Position numbers and translations under genes: made by a program
The notes under the pieces: model-generated
The model's database searches: none
Told to the model about the DNA's origin: nothing
What the model saw: only the letters and a program-made list of their open reading frames with translations
Shown: piece after piece, positions 46,358 through 56,500 of the stretch
Position numbering within the stretch: the stretch's first letter is position 1
Layout of the letters: each line of letters opens with the position of its first letter
Assembly: GCA_019448385.1 (NCBI GenBank)
Contig: JAGTXO010000021.1
Coordinates: 248,001-312,000 of the forward strand
DNA: 64,000 bases
Origin: Diacronema lutheri
Taxonomy: Eukaryota > Haptophyta > Pavlovophyceae > Pavlovales > Pavlovaceae
Reading direction: 5' to 3'

Positions 46358-49300
46358 CTACCCGCTGCCCGCGAGCGGCGCGAAGAGCGGCACGCTCGGC
46401 GTCGCCATGCCGCGCGCGAGCTCGGAGCGCGTGAGCTCGTAATGCTCCGACGCGCGCCGCGCCGCCTCTTGCCGCAGCCGCGGCACATCGGCGGGCCGCA
46501 GCCAGCGCTGGTCGGCGAGAAGGTCGAGGAAGCGCACACGTACTGCGTTCGGATGGCGCGGGTGGTACGCCGGCGCCGCGCGCCGCGCCGCGCCACTCGC
46601 GACGGCGCGAGACACGCGCTCGGCGCGCGAGTCGGGCAGAACAAGAAGACGTATCTTCGCGCCGCGCGCGTCCTGCGCCCAGAGCGCGCGGTACGCGGCG
46701 GCGAGCAGGCTGGTCGCGAGCGCGCGCCGGACGCCAAAGCGCTCGGGCTGCTGCAAGATCAGCCGGAGGTGCTCCGACGCCGTGCAGTCCTCGGAGACGA
46801 GGGTGGCAAGGATTCGATCGCGCGCTCCGGGCGGCTCGAGCGGCGGCGCGATGACGTTCAAACGCGACACTGCGAGGAGCGCGCACGCGTTGTCGAGCGC
46901 GTTCTCGTCCGTGTACACATGAAGCGCGTGCATCTCGGCTGCGGTGTGGGGCGCGCACGGCGCGCGCGCGGGGCGAAAGTGCGGCAAGCGCGCCGCGGGA
47001 GCCCATCGGTCGGGGTGCTTGCGTGGCTGCCGGCAGGTGCTGGCACTGGGGCGGCCGGCAGCGCTTGCGTGGCTGCCGGCAGGTGCTGGCACTGGGGCGG
47101 CCGGCAGCGCTTGCGTGGCTGCCGGCAGGTGCTGGCACTGGGGCGGCCGGCAGCGCTTGCGTGGCTGCCGGCAGGTGCTGGCACTGGGGCGGCCGGCAGC
47201 GCTTGCGTGGCTGCCGGCAGGCGCTGGCACTGGGGCGGCCGGCAGCGCTTGCGTGGCTGCCGGCAGGCGCTGGCACTGGGGTGGCCGGCAGCGCTTGCGT
47301 GGCTGCCGGCAGGTGCTGGCACTGGGGCGGCCGGCAGCGCAGACCGGCGCCGCATTCGCGCGGGGGCAGCGCGGCGGCGGGCGCGCGGCGTGCGCGCGGC
47401 GCGGGCGCGGCGTGCGCGCGACGCGGGCGCAGCGCAGCGCAGCGCGCGCGCGCGCGCGCGCGCACGTAGGTCGAGAAAGCCCGCAAGCATGGCGTCGACG
47501 TCCTCGGGGGAGAGGCCTCGCCCGTTGGTCGGTATGACCGCCGCGTCGAGAAGCGAAAGGACGAGAAGCAGCTCGCCGAGCTCGCCGGCGGGGCAGCAGC
47601 CGTGGGCGAGGTGCACGAGCGCCTCGTGGTCGTTCAGCGGGCGCGGCGGGCCCGCCTCCGTACGGCTGTGGTGCGGCCTGTACTCATGCGGTGGCGCGCC
47701 GACGCGCCAGTCGGTGGCGCCGGGTGAGCTGCCGCCCGGCGAGCCACGCGCCGCGCCCTCGGCCGAGCCCGCGTCCGAATGATGCGCGCCGGGCGTGCCG
47801 AGGGCGGATGGGTGGCGTTGCACGCTCGCGTCGCCCGGCGGTGGGTTGGCGCCCGCCCCTGCGCTGCTGCTGGCCGCGCTCGCGGGCGCGGAGCGCGCGT
47901 CGACGCGCAAGGCGGCGCCCGCGACGAGCGCGGCCGGGACAGCGGGTGTGCCCTCCAGCCCCGCCGGCGAAGGCGCCGCAGCCGCGTCCGAAAAGGCGTC
48001 CGGCAAGACGTCCGGGAAGGCGTCCGGCAAGGCGTCCGGGAAGGCGTCCGGGAAGGCGGCGCCCGCGCGCGCGCACGCATCCCGCGACGGCGTCTGCCGC
48101 GCATCGTGCGGCACGACGACGATCACGGGCGGCGGCGCGCTGCCGTGGGCAGCGAGCGGGCTCAGCTGCAGCGGCATGCCCACGCCGCGCGCGCCCTCGT
48201 CCGCCTTGCCTTCGTTCGCCGCGTGCGCCGCGCGGTCGTCGCCGTGCGCTCGCGCGCCCGGCGGTGCGCGAGCGCGCGCGTGCGCGCCTGTTCCGTCCGA
48301 AGTTGGCGAGAGGGGCGGCGAGCTGAAGCCATCCGCGAGGCTGCGCGGCGCGGCTGGTGCGCCGTGTGCGACGCCACCCACGCCGGCAGCGTTGCCGCCG
48401 CCGCTGCCGCCGGCGCGCGCGCGCCGAATTTCAAAGATGGGCAGGCCGGGCGCCACGAGTTGACACGTGCGCGCCTCGAGGCGTTCGGCGGCACGCTCGG
48501 CGGCCGCCGCGACGCGCTCGGCGCAGATGCGCGCGGGGAGGGCGACGACGCCCTGCCGCTCGACCAGGTAGCGCGCGAGCTCCAACCGCTGCGTGCGCTG
48601 CCGCATCGGGTGTACGGCGAGCACGCCCACGCGCGCGCGCGCGCCCGTTGGAAGCGGTGGTTGCGGCGCGCCGGCTAGCGTGTCGCCTTCCGCTGCCGAC
48701 ACTCGGCGCGATGCGGCCCGCGAGGCGGCGACGGCAGTGGCGTCGAGGTGCGCGCTCTGCGCGAGCGGCGGGCCGACGACGCGCAGCACTGCGCGCGGCA
48801 GCTGCTCGCCAGCGAACACGACCAGCTCGAGCTTTGCGGACAGTGGCGACGCGGACAGTGGCGACGGATTTCTGTCCCAGAGAGAGGTGTAAAAGGCTGC
48901 GATGAACGTCTCGACAAGCTCGCGCGTGACACCGAACGCGGCGGGCTCCGAAAGCAGGAGCTGCATGCTCGCACAGCCGTGCGCCTCCGGCGCGCGCAGC
49001 AGCCGCAGAAGGGGCGCGCGCTGCTCGGCGCGCGGTGCGCGCACGTCCAGATCGCCCGCCGCGCCGCCGAGCGCCGCGTGGAGCCACGCGGCGGCACGCA
49101 GGTCGGTCGCCATCGTGAAGCGCCGAACGGACGCCTCGGAGACATGCGCTTCGAGCAGTCGGCGCATCCGACCGAGAGAAATGGCGCCGGCGGTGCGCGC
49201 GAGCAGCGAGATGTGTCGCAGCTTCTCGCTCTCAGACGCGCCGCGCGCGAGCGGCGCGCGCAGCAAGTCGGCAGCGTCGCGCTCCGCGGCCGCGTCGTCG

Positions 49301-50205
49301 GGGCGCGCGCGCGCGGCGGCGTGCAGCCGCGCGGCCTCGCGCTGCGCCGCGCCGAGCGCGAGGATGAATTCCGCCGCGTCCGCGCCCGGCGTGCATGCAC
49401 ATCGCCTCCGCTCGCGTGAGTCAGAAGCGGACAGTGACGCGTCGGCCGCGCCAAGCGCGGGCGACGTCGCGGCGGTCAGGAAGAGGCGGAGCGTCGGCTC
49501 GTCGAGCGCGTGCGCGGCGATTGCGGGCGGCAACAACGGCGCCCGCCCGTCCGCACCCGTGGCCGCGGCGGGCGCGACGGGGACGTGGCCAATCAGCTGT
49601 ACGCGCCATGGGCGCAGCTCGGCGGGCGCGGCCGGCGGCGTGGCCGGCGTGCAGCCGCGCGGGCAGTTGGGCGTACGCGCATTTGACGCGGACCCGTCCG
49701 CGTCGGCGCGCGCCTGTGCGAGCTGCGCCTTGCGCGCGTGCTCTTTGAGGGAATCCTCGACGTACGGGTGCGCGCGCAGCGTGTCCGGGCCCAAAACCCA
49801 CGCCTGCAGGCGCGCGGGCATGGTCTCATGCACGTGCGCCTCGCGCTTTGTGCGCCGGCAGCACAGGGCGTACGCGCAGCACGGCAGCGCGCAGAGCAGC
49901 AGCAGTACGAGCAGCATGAGGAGGAACGTGAACACATCGACGACGCATGTATCAGCCGTGCCGCCCGGGCAGCGCGCGCCTATCTTGAATGAGTCGAGAG
50001 CGGCTTCAACGGAGGATGTTGACGCCCAACTGTCGGGCCAGGCAAAACGCAGCTCGCCCGCCACAAAGACGGACGTCCACACCGCCTCGCTCATGCCAGC
50101 GGCCACGGCGCTTTCAAAGCGTAGCCCGCTGCAATTCGCGATATACTGTAGCTTCATTTTTAAAAATGGCTTTACGTAGGTAACTACCATAAGGAAACGA
50201 CTCAC
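46358..50205 (-). CDS. Large single-pass membrane protein with internal duplication
   Basis: Two exons, 50205-47466 and 46938-46358 (phase 1 to 2, GT-AG), give about 1,106 residues; the start could also be the ATG at 50157 (MKLQYIANCSGLRFESAVAA). A transmembrane segment, VFTFLLMLLVLLLLCALPCC, at about 91-110 is followed by a Cys/Arg-rich border (AYALCCRRTK). A cytosolic repeat occurs twice: LLLSEPAAFGVTRELVETFI with FYTSLWDRN and LELARYLVERQGVVALPARI in exon 1, and LILQQPERFGVRRALATSLL with AYRALWAQDA and FLDLLADQRWLRPADVPRL in exon 2. A long disordered stretch separates them. No family is recognised. It is oriented head to head with the Tudor-like gene, 87 bp apart. Confidence 0.65.
47030..47340. 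repeat. 46-bp minisatellite in an intron
   Basis: Nearly seven copies of a 46-bp unit (starting GGTGCTGGCACTGGGGCGGC) with one or two variants. The unit is not a multiple of three and lies wholly in the intron 46939-47465 of the membrane protein gene, so it is not coding. Confidence 0.9.
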
Positions 50206-50499
50206 GGTTCAGGGGGGAGACCGATTGGCGACGAGAGATCTCGCGCCCGGCTGATGACGGGGACGCGCTGCACAGCGCGCGAGCGGCCGCCCATGGACGT
50301 CGTGGGCAAGCGCTGCCGCGTCTGGTGGCCGTTTGACCGCGAATGGTACCCCGGAACCGTCGCGCACTGGACGCTGAGCGCGCCCAAGGCCGTACGCAAC
50401 GCGATCGCGGTGGGCGCGACGGCCGACCCGGCGAGAGGGTGGTACCTCGTGCGCGCGCGCGACCGCGCGCGCGCCTGCGTAACTACCCATAAGGAAACG
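50180..50499. repeat. Spaced direct repeat of a 20/21-mer
   Basis: GTAACTACCATAAGGAAACG at 50180-50199 recurs with one extra C at 50479-50499, 300 bp on. The first copy overlaps the N-terminal codons of the membrane protein gene, the second lies in the first intron of the Tudor-like gene. Confidence 0.7.
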
Positions 50500-50800
50500 C
50501 CTGCGTATGCGCGCGCGGGCGAATGCCTCGCGTGGGCGCATCAGGACGATCCGCGAGCAGTGCTTGCGCGGTGTGCCAGGACCCCCCCCCCCCCCCCCCC
50601 TCGGGCTCTTCCGCTGCAAAGCTCGCTCGCCGCCTAAGCAAGGCGAGCGTTTGGCCTCGCAGTGCCCAACTTGCAGGCCGCACGAAGCGAGCGGCAATCC
50701 GGACCCAAACGTGCCGCGTGAGCGCTGCGCTCACCCGCGCCGCTTGCGCTGCCCGCGCCCGCGGCAGATCATTTACGACGACGGCGAGCACGAGGTGGGC
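50293..50800 (+). CDS. Tudor-like domain exons, 5' end of a gene
   Basis: Exon 1, 50293-50448, encodes MDVVGKRCRVWWPFDREWYP, GTVAHWTLSAPK and DPARGWYL. A GT donor follows and an acceptor at 50766-50767 opens exon 2 in phase with IIYDDGEHEVGAF. The pattern V-G-x-x-x-x-V-W-W-x-x-D-x-x-W-Y-x-G-x-V, then I-x-Y-D-D-G-E-H-E, is that of plant/algal Tudor/PWWP-type readers of methylated lysine or arginine. The gene may continue into the AlkB-like gene downstream, but I cannot trace exons through 50.8-51.7 kb. Confidence 0.55.
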
Positions 50801-50810
50801 GCCTTTCCGC

Positions 50811-51290
50811 GCGCGCGGCCGCTCCGCCCAGCTGCGCGCCGCGCGTCAGCTGGCATGCCGCCCTGCTTTTCATCTAATCAAAATGCAGACGGGGCATCTC
50901 GCTCACGATCTACGCGCGTCCGCACGCGCCACCCGCACGCCGTGCGAACGCCGCGCGCCATCCGCGCGCCATCAATATTCTCTCTCGCCATGCTTCGTCC
51001 ACTCGTGCCCACGTGCCCAGTGGAACCAGCTGACCGACCACTCCGTCATCGTCGGCTCGCGCGCCTCACTGCCGAGCGCGCCGCGCGGAGGCCCTGAGGT
51101 TCGCGCGCGTGCACGGCGACGACGGGCCCGTCGCTCATGTGCCCTGCGCCGTGCGGCGGTGCAGCGGCGGTGGTTGGCCGTGCGCACTTGTGCGTGTCGC
51201 TGTGTGTCGGGCGGTGGTTGGGCGTGCGCACTTGTGCGTGTCGCTGTGTGTCGGGCGCACGCCTCTTTTTGGAAGGTGTGCGTGTGTGTG
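50811..51290. other. No recognised gene; GT-rich repeats
   Basis: From 51170 a 38-bp unit (containing GCGTGCGCACTTGTGCGTGT) is present twice, followed by GTGTG-rich sequence. Probably intronic if the Tudor-like and AlkB-like parts form one gene. Confidence 0.4.
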
Positions 51291-51304
51291 GTGTGTGTGA
51301 TTGG

Positions 51305-51610
51305 GGGGGGGGGGGGGGGGGGGGGGGGGTTAGGCGTGCATTTGGCGGGGCGTACAAGCTGCAGGGGGCTGCAGGGGGCTGCAGCTTGCACAGCGCAGGG
51401 CAGGGCAGCGCAAGGCAGGGCAGGGCAGGGCAGGGCAGTGCAGGGTGCTGCCCTGCGCTGCAGCCCCCTGCACCCTCTCTTTGGAGGGTACCCTACGCTG
51501 CCCTGCGCTGCCCTGCGCTGCCCTGCGCTGCGCTGCCCTGCCCTGCTTTGCCCTGCCCTGCCCTGCCCTGCCCTGCCCTGCCCTGCCCTGCCCTGCCCTG
51601 CCCTGCCCTC
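51305..51610. repeat. Poly-G run and oppositely oriented GGGCA / CCCTG arrays
   Basis: About 25 Gs at 51304-51329, then pentanucleotide GGGCA units at 51398-51440 and CCCTG units at 51495-51607. The two arrays are complementary, so a transcript would fold into a long hairpin, with CTGCAGCCCCCTGCA between them matching the GCAGGGGGCTGCAG copies at 51360-51382. Confidence 0.85.
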
Positions 51611-51775
51611 CACTGCGCTGACTGCTAAGCCACCCGCCCCGCCCCGCGTGCCCCCCGCGGCGCACGACGGCGACTACGCGGTGCGCGTGCACACGCTGCT
51701 GCGCGCTCGCACACGCAGGCGCGCACAGAGCACGCGGCGGGTGGCGCGGCGGGTGGCGCGGCGGGTGGCGCGTGC

Positions 51776-54700
51776 TTGGCGCTGGCCGCGCGTGGCGGGT
51801 GCGTGGCGAGCGCGCAGCGCGGCGTTGGCGCATCCGACGCGCCAACGTCCATCCGGACTGGCGCGCACGCGGCCTTGGATCCGGACGGCGCGTGCGTCGC
51901 GCGCGGGGCGCCGACGCCGACGCCGCCGCCGACGACTTTCGATGCGGCGGGCAACTGCGCGCGCGCGCAGAACGTTGGGGCTACCACGCTCGCAGACGTG
52001 TACGTTGAGCCCGCCTTGTCGGCGCCTGCGCAGGTCAGAGGCGCACAGGCACGGGCAGCCACCTTCGCGGCCTTGTCGCCTGCGTGGCCACTTTCAAATC
52101 CGGCGCCTCCCGCTGCTTTGAGCTCCGCCGCCATCGATGCGATGCTCGCGCGCTCGGGTTCGGGGCAGTGGTCATATTACCGACCGTCACCCCCGCGCGC
52201 GCTGCCCCCCGTGACACCCGTCACTGCGCACGCCGTCACTGCGCACGCCGTCACTGCGCACGCCGTCACTGCGCACGCCGTCACTGCGCACGCCGTCACT
52301 GCGCACGCCGTCACTGCGCACGCCGTCACTGCGCACGCCGTCTTTGCCGCCACCGCCGCCACCGCCGCCGCCGCCGTCACGGCCGCCGCGCAGGCGGAGC
52401 ACTTGGCGGCCGCGGCGCAGCAGCAGCAGCAGCAGATGGAGCAGACGGGCGGAACGGGAGGCGACCGAACGCCGGTTGTGCGTCTGCCCACCGCTGCGGA
52501 GGTCGAGCCCGCAGGCGCGGCAGGCGTGCCGTGCGCACCGCTGCACTTTGCGCCTGCTACGCACGGCTCGCCAGCCACGCACGGCTCGCCTGCCAGGCAC
52601 GGCTCGCCTGCCAGGCACGGCTCGCCTGCCAGGCACGGCTCGCCTGTCACGCACGGCTCGCCTGCCAGGCACGGCTCGCCTGCTACGCACGGCTCGCCTG
52701 CCAGGCACGGCTCGCCTGCCAGGCACGGCTCGCCTGCCAGGCACGGCTCGCCTGTCACGCACGGCTCGCCTGCCAGGCACGGCTCGCCTGCTACGCACGG
52801 CTCGCCTGCCAGGCACGGCTCGCCTGCCAGGCACGGCTCGCCTGCCAGGCACGGCTCGCCTGCCAGGCACGGCTCGCCTGTCACACACGGCGTCAAGCGC
52901 AAAGCCTCCGGAAGCTCGCCGTGGCCCTGGGACGGCGGCGTCGACCGCTGCGAGAAACAGGCCGTGGCCTTTTCCGCCGTTCGTCGTGCAACGACCGACG
53001 TATGCTCCGGCGCCGCGCGCGCCATGCCGCCGTTCGCACGGGCCGACCAGCCCGCGCCGTTCGCACAGGCTGGCCAGCCCGCGCGCGCGAGAGACGCCTC
53101 GCACGATTGCGACGAGGCAGGCGGCGGGCACCATCGCGGTGGCTGCGACGAAGGCGCGCGCGACAAGGATGGCGCGCGACCAACGTGGCCGGACGACGAC
53201 GGCGTAGGTGAGCACGGACGCCGCGAGCGGCGCGAGGCCCTCGTGCGCCGCGTCGAGCAGCGCGAGCAACTCTGCGACTCGGGTCGTAGGAGCCCGTGTG
53301 ACTCGGGTGCGCGGCGTGGCGCGGCGACCAGCGGCACCGCGTCTCGGCTCACTTTGCCGACTGATGATGCGGCAGCGCAGACGCTCTCGCCGAGCGCCGA
53401 TCCCGCGGCCGTGCCCGCGCTCCCACTCGCCGCGCTCGGCGTCGGCATCGGTGCGCGGTCGGACGGCATGTGGCATCGCCGCTCGTCGCGCGTGACGCAC
53501 GCGGGCGACCCGGCGGACACGACGGAGCTGTCGGGCGCGCTGCGCCACTTTTTGAATGTTTGGCGCGGCCCAAACATCCCGGCGGAGGAGCGCACGCTCA
53601 TGGTGTGCGCGCGCGACACCCCGCGCGGCGCGCGCGGGCGCCGTGCGCCCGCCGGGCTCCATCGTGAAATGCGCGCGCTGCGGCCGATCGCCCCGCGCGC
53701 CCGTGCGCTCGCGCGCACGGGCCCCGCCGGCGCTGAAAGTGCGACGCGACGCGCGCTCGCCGCCCGCGCCGCTGCTCCCACCGCCGCACCTGCGCCCGCG
53801 CCTGCGCCCTCGCCCTCGCCCCCGCCCCCGCCCCCGCCCTCGCCCCCGCCCTCGCCCCCGCCCCCGCCCCCGCCCCCGCCCCCGCCCTCGCCCCCGCCCC
53901 CGCCCCCGCCCCCGCCCCCGCTCTCGTGCCCGCGCCCGCGCCCGCGCTTCGCCCTCAGACGAACGCATCCGGCATCGTGGGGCTGCACGTCTGCGCCGCG
54001 CTCCTGTCGGTGAGCGAGGTGCAGGCGCTGCGGCTCATCTTCGCCGCGCACAAGGCGTGGAGCCAGTACATCTACGGCTCGTCGCCCGCGCTCGAGCAGC
54101 GCGCGGGCTCGCGTCTCGACTCGGTGTTGCAACGGATCGATTTCGGCCCCCATGGCTGCCATCCAGAGGGCGTGGTCGCGCACCAGTCGCCCATGTGGCC
54201 GCTGCACGGCGTGCGCGCGCGGCTGCTCAGCCTGCTGCAGGCGCGCGTGCGCGCGGCGTTTGGCAACCTCCTGCCGTGGAGCGACGAGGTGGGCGGGCAG
54301 GCGGACATGATGCAGATGACGCAGATGCGCCCGTCGGAGGAGCTTGCCCCCCACGTCGACTCGAGAGACCGGTGGGGCGAGGGCATCGCGTCGATGGCGT
54401 GGGGGCAGGCACGCGCGCGCCGCGCCATCAACCCCTCCGCCCGTCTGCCCCCCCCCCCCCCCCAACCCCCCACCCCCGCTGCAGCCGCTTTTGTCCCTCC
54501 GTCCGGCGGCCGTTGTTGGGTACCGCTGCAGCCCGCGCGCCGACCCCCCTCCTTTCCCCCTTTCACCCTTTCCCCCTTTCCCCCTTTCCCCCTTTCCCCC
54601 TTTCTCCCACGTATCTTCCGGCGCTTGCGCTTGCGCCGCGCCCGCTCGCGCCGGGCCCGCGTCGGCGCGCAGGGCGAGGGCCTCACGTCCGCCGCGGGCG

Positions 54701-54957
54701 AGGCGTGGACGCTGTGCATGCGCCGCGGCACGGGCAAAGCGGCCGAGGACCGCGTCGACATTGCGCTCCCGGCCGGCGCCTGTTACATCATCACACGCGC
54801 GGCGCAAGGGCGGACGGAGCACTGCCTCGCCAACAAGGTGGCGCACCAGCGCTGCAGCTGCTGCTGGCAGCACGGCGTGCAAACCGATCGGAACGGCTTC
54901 GTCACGCGCCAATCCATCACGGTGCGCGTCTTTGCCAGGTGGCCGCACGACAGGTAG
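51776..54957 (+). CDS. AlkB-like 2OG-Fe(II) oxygenase with long repetitive N-terminal region
   Basis: Exon 51776-53602 (5' limit uncertain, no clear ATG) is low complexity with VTAHA and HGSPAR repeats, ending SGALRHFLNVWRGPNIPAEE. Then, after a CCCGCC-rich intron, exon 53959 to about 54404 carries GIVGLHVCAALLSVSEVQAL and LAPHVDSRDRWGEGIASM; the His-x-Asp iron ligands are at 54352-54360. After another intron, exon 54673-54957 carries LTSAAGEAWTLCMRRGTGK, LPAGACYIITRAAQGRTEHC and RQSITVRVFARW (the Arg that holds 2-oxoglutarate). AlkB enzymes demethylate nucleic acids or proteins. The donor near 54405 is not canonical GT and was not resolved. It may share one transcript with the upstream Tudor-like exons. 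Confidence 0.65.
52213..52341 (+). repeat. 15-bp coding repeat (Val-Thr-Ala-His-Ala)
   Basis: Eight or nine perfect copies of GTCACTGCGCACGCC in frame with the AlkB-like gene. Confidence 0.95.
52556..52890 (+). repeat. 18-bp coding repeat (His-Gly-Ser-Pro-Ala-Arg/Thr)
   Basis: About eighteen copies of CACGGCTCGCCTGCCAGG, with ACG and GTC variants arranged in a higher-order pattern, in frame with the AlkB-like gene. Confidence 0.95.
53785..53935. repeat. C-rich CCCGCCCC/CGCCCT repeats in an intron
   Basis: A polypyrimidine tract immediately before the acceptor at 53957-53958. Confidence 0.85.
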
Positions 54958-54966
54958 CTAGCGGAG

Positions 54967-54990
54967 GGGGGGGGGGGGGGGGGGGGGGGG
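54967..54990. repeat. Poly-G run between convergent genes
   Basis: About 24 Gs between the end of the AlkB-like gene and the FSH1-like stop. Confidence 0.95.
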
Positions 54991-55033
54991 CGGCCAGGTC
55001 CCTCACCTCTCGCATCCAGGCTTCGAACCCGTG

Positions 55034-55891
55034 TCAGGTGTCACCATTCGCGGCCGCGGGTACTGCGCTGGCCGCATTGGGCCCCCCCGCCGCGGTTGTT
55101 GCCTGCACGCGCTCAGCGGCGGCGCCCGCCTGCGCTGGTGCCGCCGCGGGTGCCGCTGCGGGTGCGCGGGCGGGCGCCGCGCCCGCATTGGCCGCAGCAA
55201 AGGGGCCCTCGACAAACGCGCGCGCCGCACTGCGGAACTGCGCGTTGCCCGGCACCGCGTGCCCGCCGTTGTGCCTAAAGATGAGCGGCGCGGCGAAACA
55301 CGCAGAGAGAGCCTCCGTCGCGCCGGGCGGCACGAGCGCATCGGCATCGCCGCAGACGTGGAGGGTGGGCACGGGGACGTGCGGGCCGTTCCGAAGGAGC
55401 GTGCCGACCTGCTCGTCGCGCGGGAGGAAGCCCGAGACAAGGATCGCAAACGCGGGCAGCGCACTCCTGGCCCCTTTGGCATTGAGCGCCGCGAGCAGGA
55501 TCGCGCCGGCGGCCGCGCCTTGTGAGAATGCGAGGATGCCGTCGAAGGGGCCCTGCGCCTCGACGATGCGCTCAAGCAGGCAAAGCGACTCGTCCCAGCC
55601 AACGTACACCTTGCTCTGCGACGGGCGCACGCCCTCGCCGTCGTCCGACGCCGCGTTCCACCACGCGAGCTTGGGACCCGTTGCGTCGCCGTCAGCCGCA
55701 TCGGGCGTGGCGAGCCACGCGGCGGTCGCCGCGTGAGGTGCGTCGACAAAGGTGAACTCGCACACGCCTTTCAGGCCCTTGCGCAGCGCGCCCGTGCGTG
55801 CGCGCAGCACGTCGCCGCACTGCCCATACCCGTGGAGACACAAGACGCGCAGCAAGCGCGGAACCGCACTAGACGAACTGGCCGGCGCCAT
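55034..55891 (-). CDS. FSH1/OVCA2-type serine hydrolase
   Basis: 285 residues, single exon. The alpha/beta-hydrolase core starts LLRVLCLHGYGQCGDVLRAR; the nucleophile is Ser in DGILAFSQGAAAGAILL (about 125), Asp is in LHVCGDADALVPPGATEAL and His in FRHNGGHAVPGN. This is the FSH1/OVCA2 family, soluble esterases of short or medium acyl chains. The last 55 residues are an Ala/Pro-rich tail. The ATG at 55891 faces that of the small basic gene 36 bp away. Confidence 0.88.
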   Translation of the reverse strand: MAPASSSSAVPRLLRVLCLHGYGQCGDVLRARTGALRKGLKGVCEFTFVDAPHAATAAWLATPDAADGDATGPKLAWWNAASDDGEGVRPSQSKVYVGWDESLCLLERIVEAQGPFDGILAFSQGAAAGAILLAALNAKGARSALPAFAILVSGFLPRDEQVGTLLRNGPHVPVPTLHVCGDADALVPPGATEALSACFAAPLIFRHNGGHAVPGNAQFRSAARAFVEGPFAAANAGAAPARAPAAAPAAAPAQAGAAAERVQATTAAGGPNAASAVPAAANGDT

Positions 55892-55927
55892 TGTTCGACG
55901 AACCCTCTTCGTGGAGACACGCGCACG

Positions 55928-56350
55928 ATGGGGAAAGCACAGAAGAGGGCGAGATGCGTGCGCGCGCTTCCGTACGCGCGGCCCGAGAACGCGATGGACA
56001 CGGATGAGGCCCTCGCGCCCGTCGACAAAGCGGGCAAGCCGCTCTCCGCGCACATGCAAAAGGTCGTCGAGCGGAAGCGGCTGCAGGCGCAGATCAAGGA
56101 CATCGCGCTGCAGCGGCGGAAGATCAAGGGCGGCGACAAGAAGGTGGTCAAGATGAAGAAGAAGGAGCTTTCGAAGCAGATACAGAGCTCCAAGATGCAG
56201 CGCCAGAGCCTGCAGTCCTTCGTCCAGGCGCAGCGCGCGCGCGAGGCGGAGGAACCACGCGCTGCAACCGCGGGCGACGCGGGCTCCTTCCAGTTCAGCT
56301 TGCCGCTCAAGCCCGTCGCCATCGACCCGGAGTTCCTGCCCGCACGATGA
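55928..56350 (+). CDS. Small basic coiled-coil protein, unknown
   Basis: 140 residues from the ATG at 55928 (MGKAQKRARCVRALPYARPE). The middle is a Lys/Arg-rich helix (MQKVVERKRLQAQIKDIALQ, KKVVKMKKKELSKQIQSSKM), the end is FQFSLPLKPVAIDPEFLPAR. Composition suggests a nuclear or nucleolar protein, for example a ribosome-assembly factor, but I do not recognise the family. Confidence 0.7.
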   Translation: MGKAQKRARCVRALPYARPENAMDTDEALAPVDKAGKPLSAHMQKVVERKRLQAQIKDIALQRRKIKGGDKKVVKMKKKELSKQIQSSKMQRQSLQSFVQAQRAREAEEPRAATAGDAGSFQFSLPLKPVAIDPEFLPAR

Positions 56351-56500
56351 CCAGCCGCGGCGCGGCGCTCGGCGTGCGCCTGCGGACGCGGGCGGGTGCC
56401 GGCCGTGCATGGGCCTGTACGTGTACAATCAAGAGGCGGACGGGGCACGTGAACGTACGAAAATAGGTACAGTCAGAATTCTGAATTCAAACCGTTCGCC

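Noticed and set aside
47030-47340. CRISPR-like array
   Set aside because: Back-to-back 46-bp units without spacers; a minisatellite in a eukaryotic intron.
52556-52890. CRISPR-like regular repeats
   Set aside because: 18-bp units without unique spacers, in frame with a coding region; a tandem coding repeat.
54990-55060. tRNA B-box-like sequence CTTCGAACCC
   Set aside because: On neither strand do matching acceptor and D arms or an A box occur; the minus T-arm pairs four of five bases only and overlaps the end of a coding gene.
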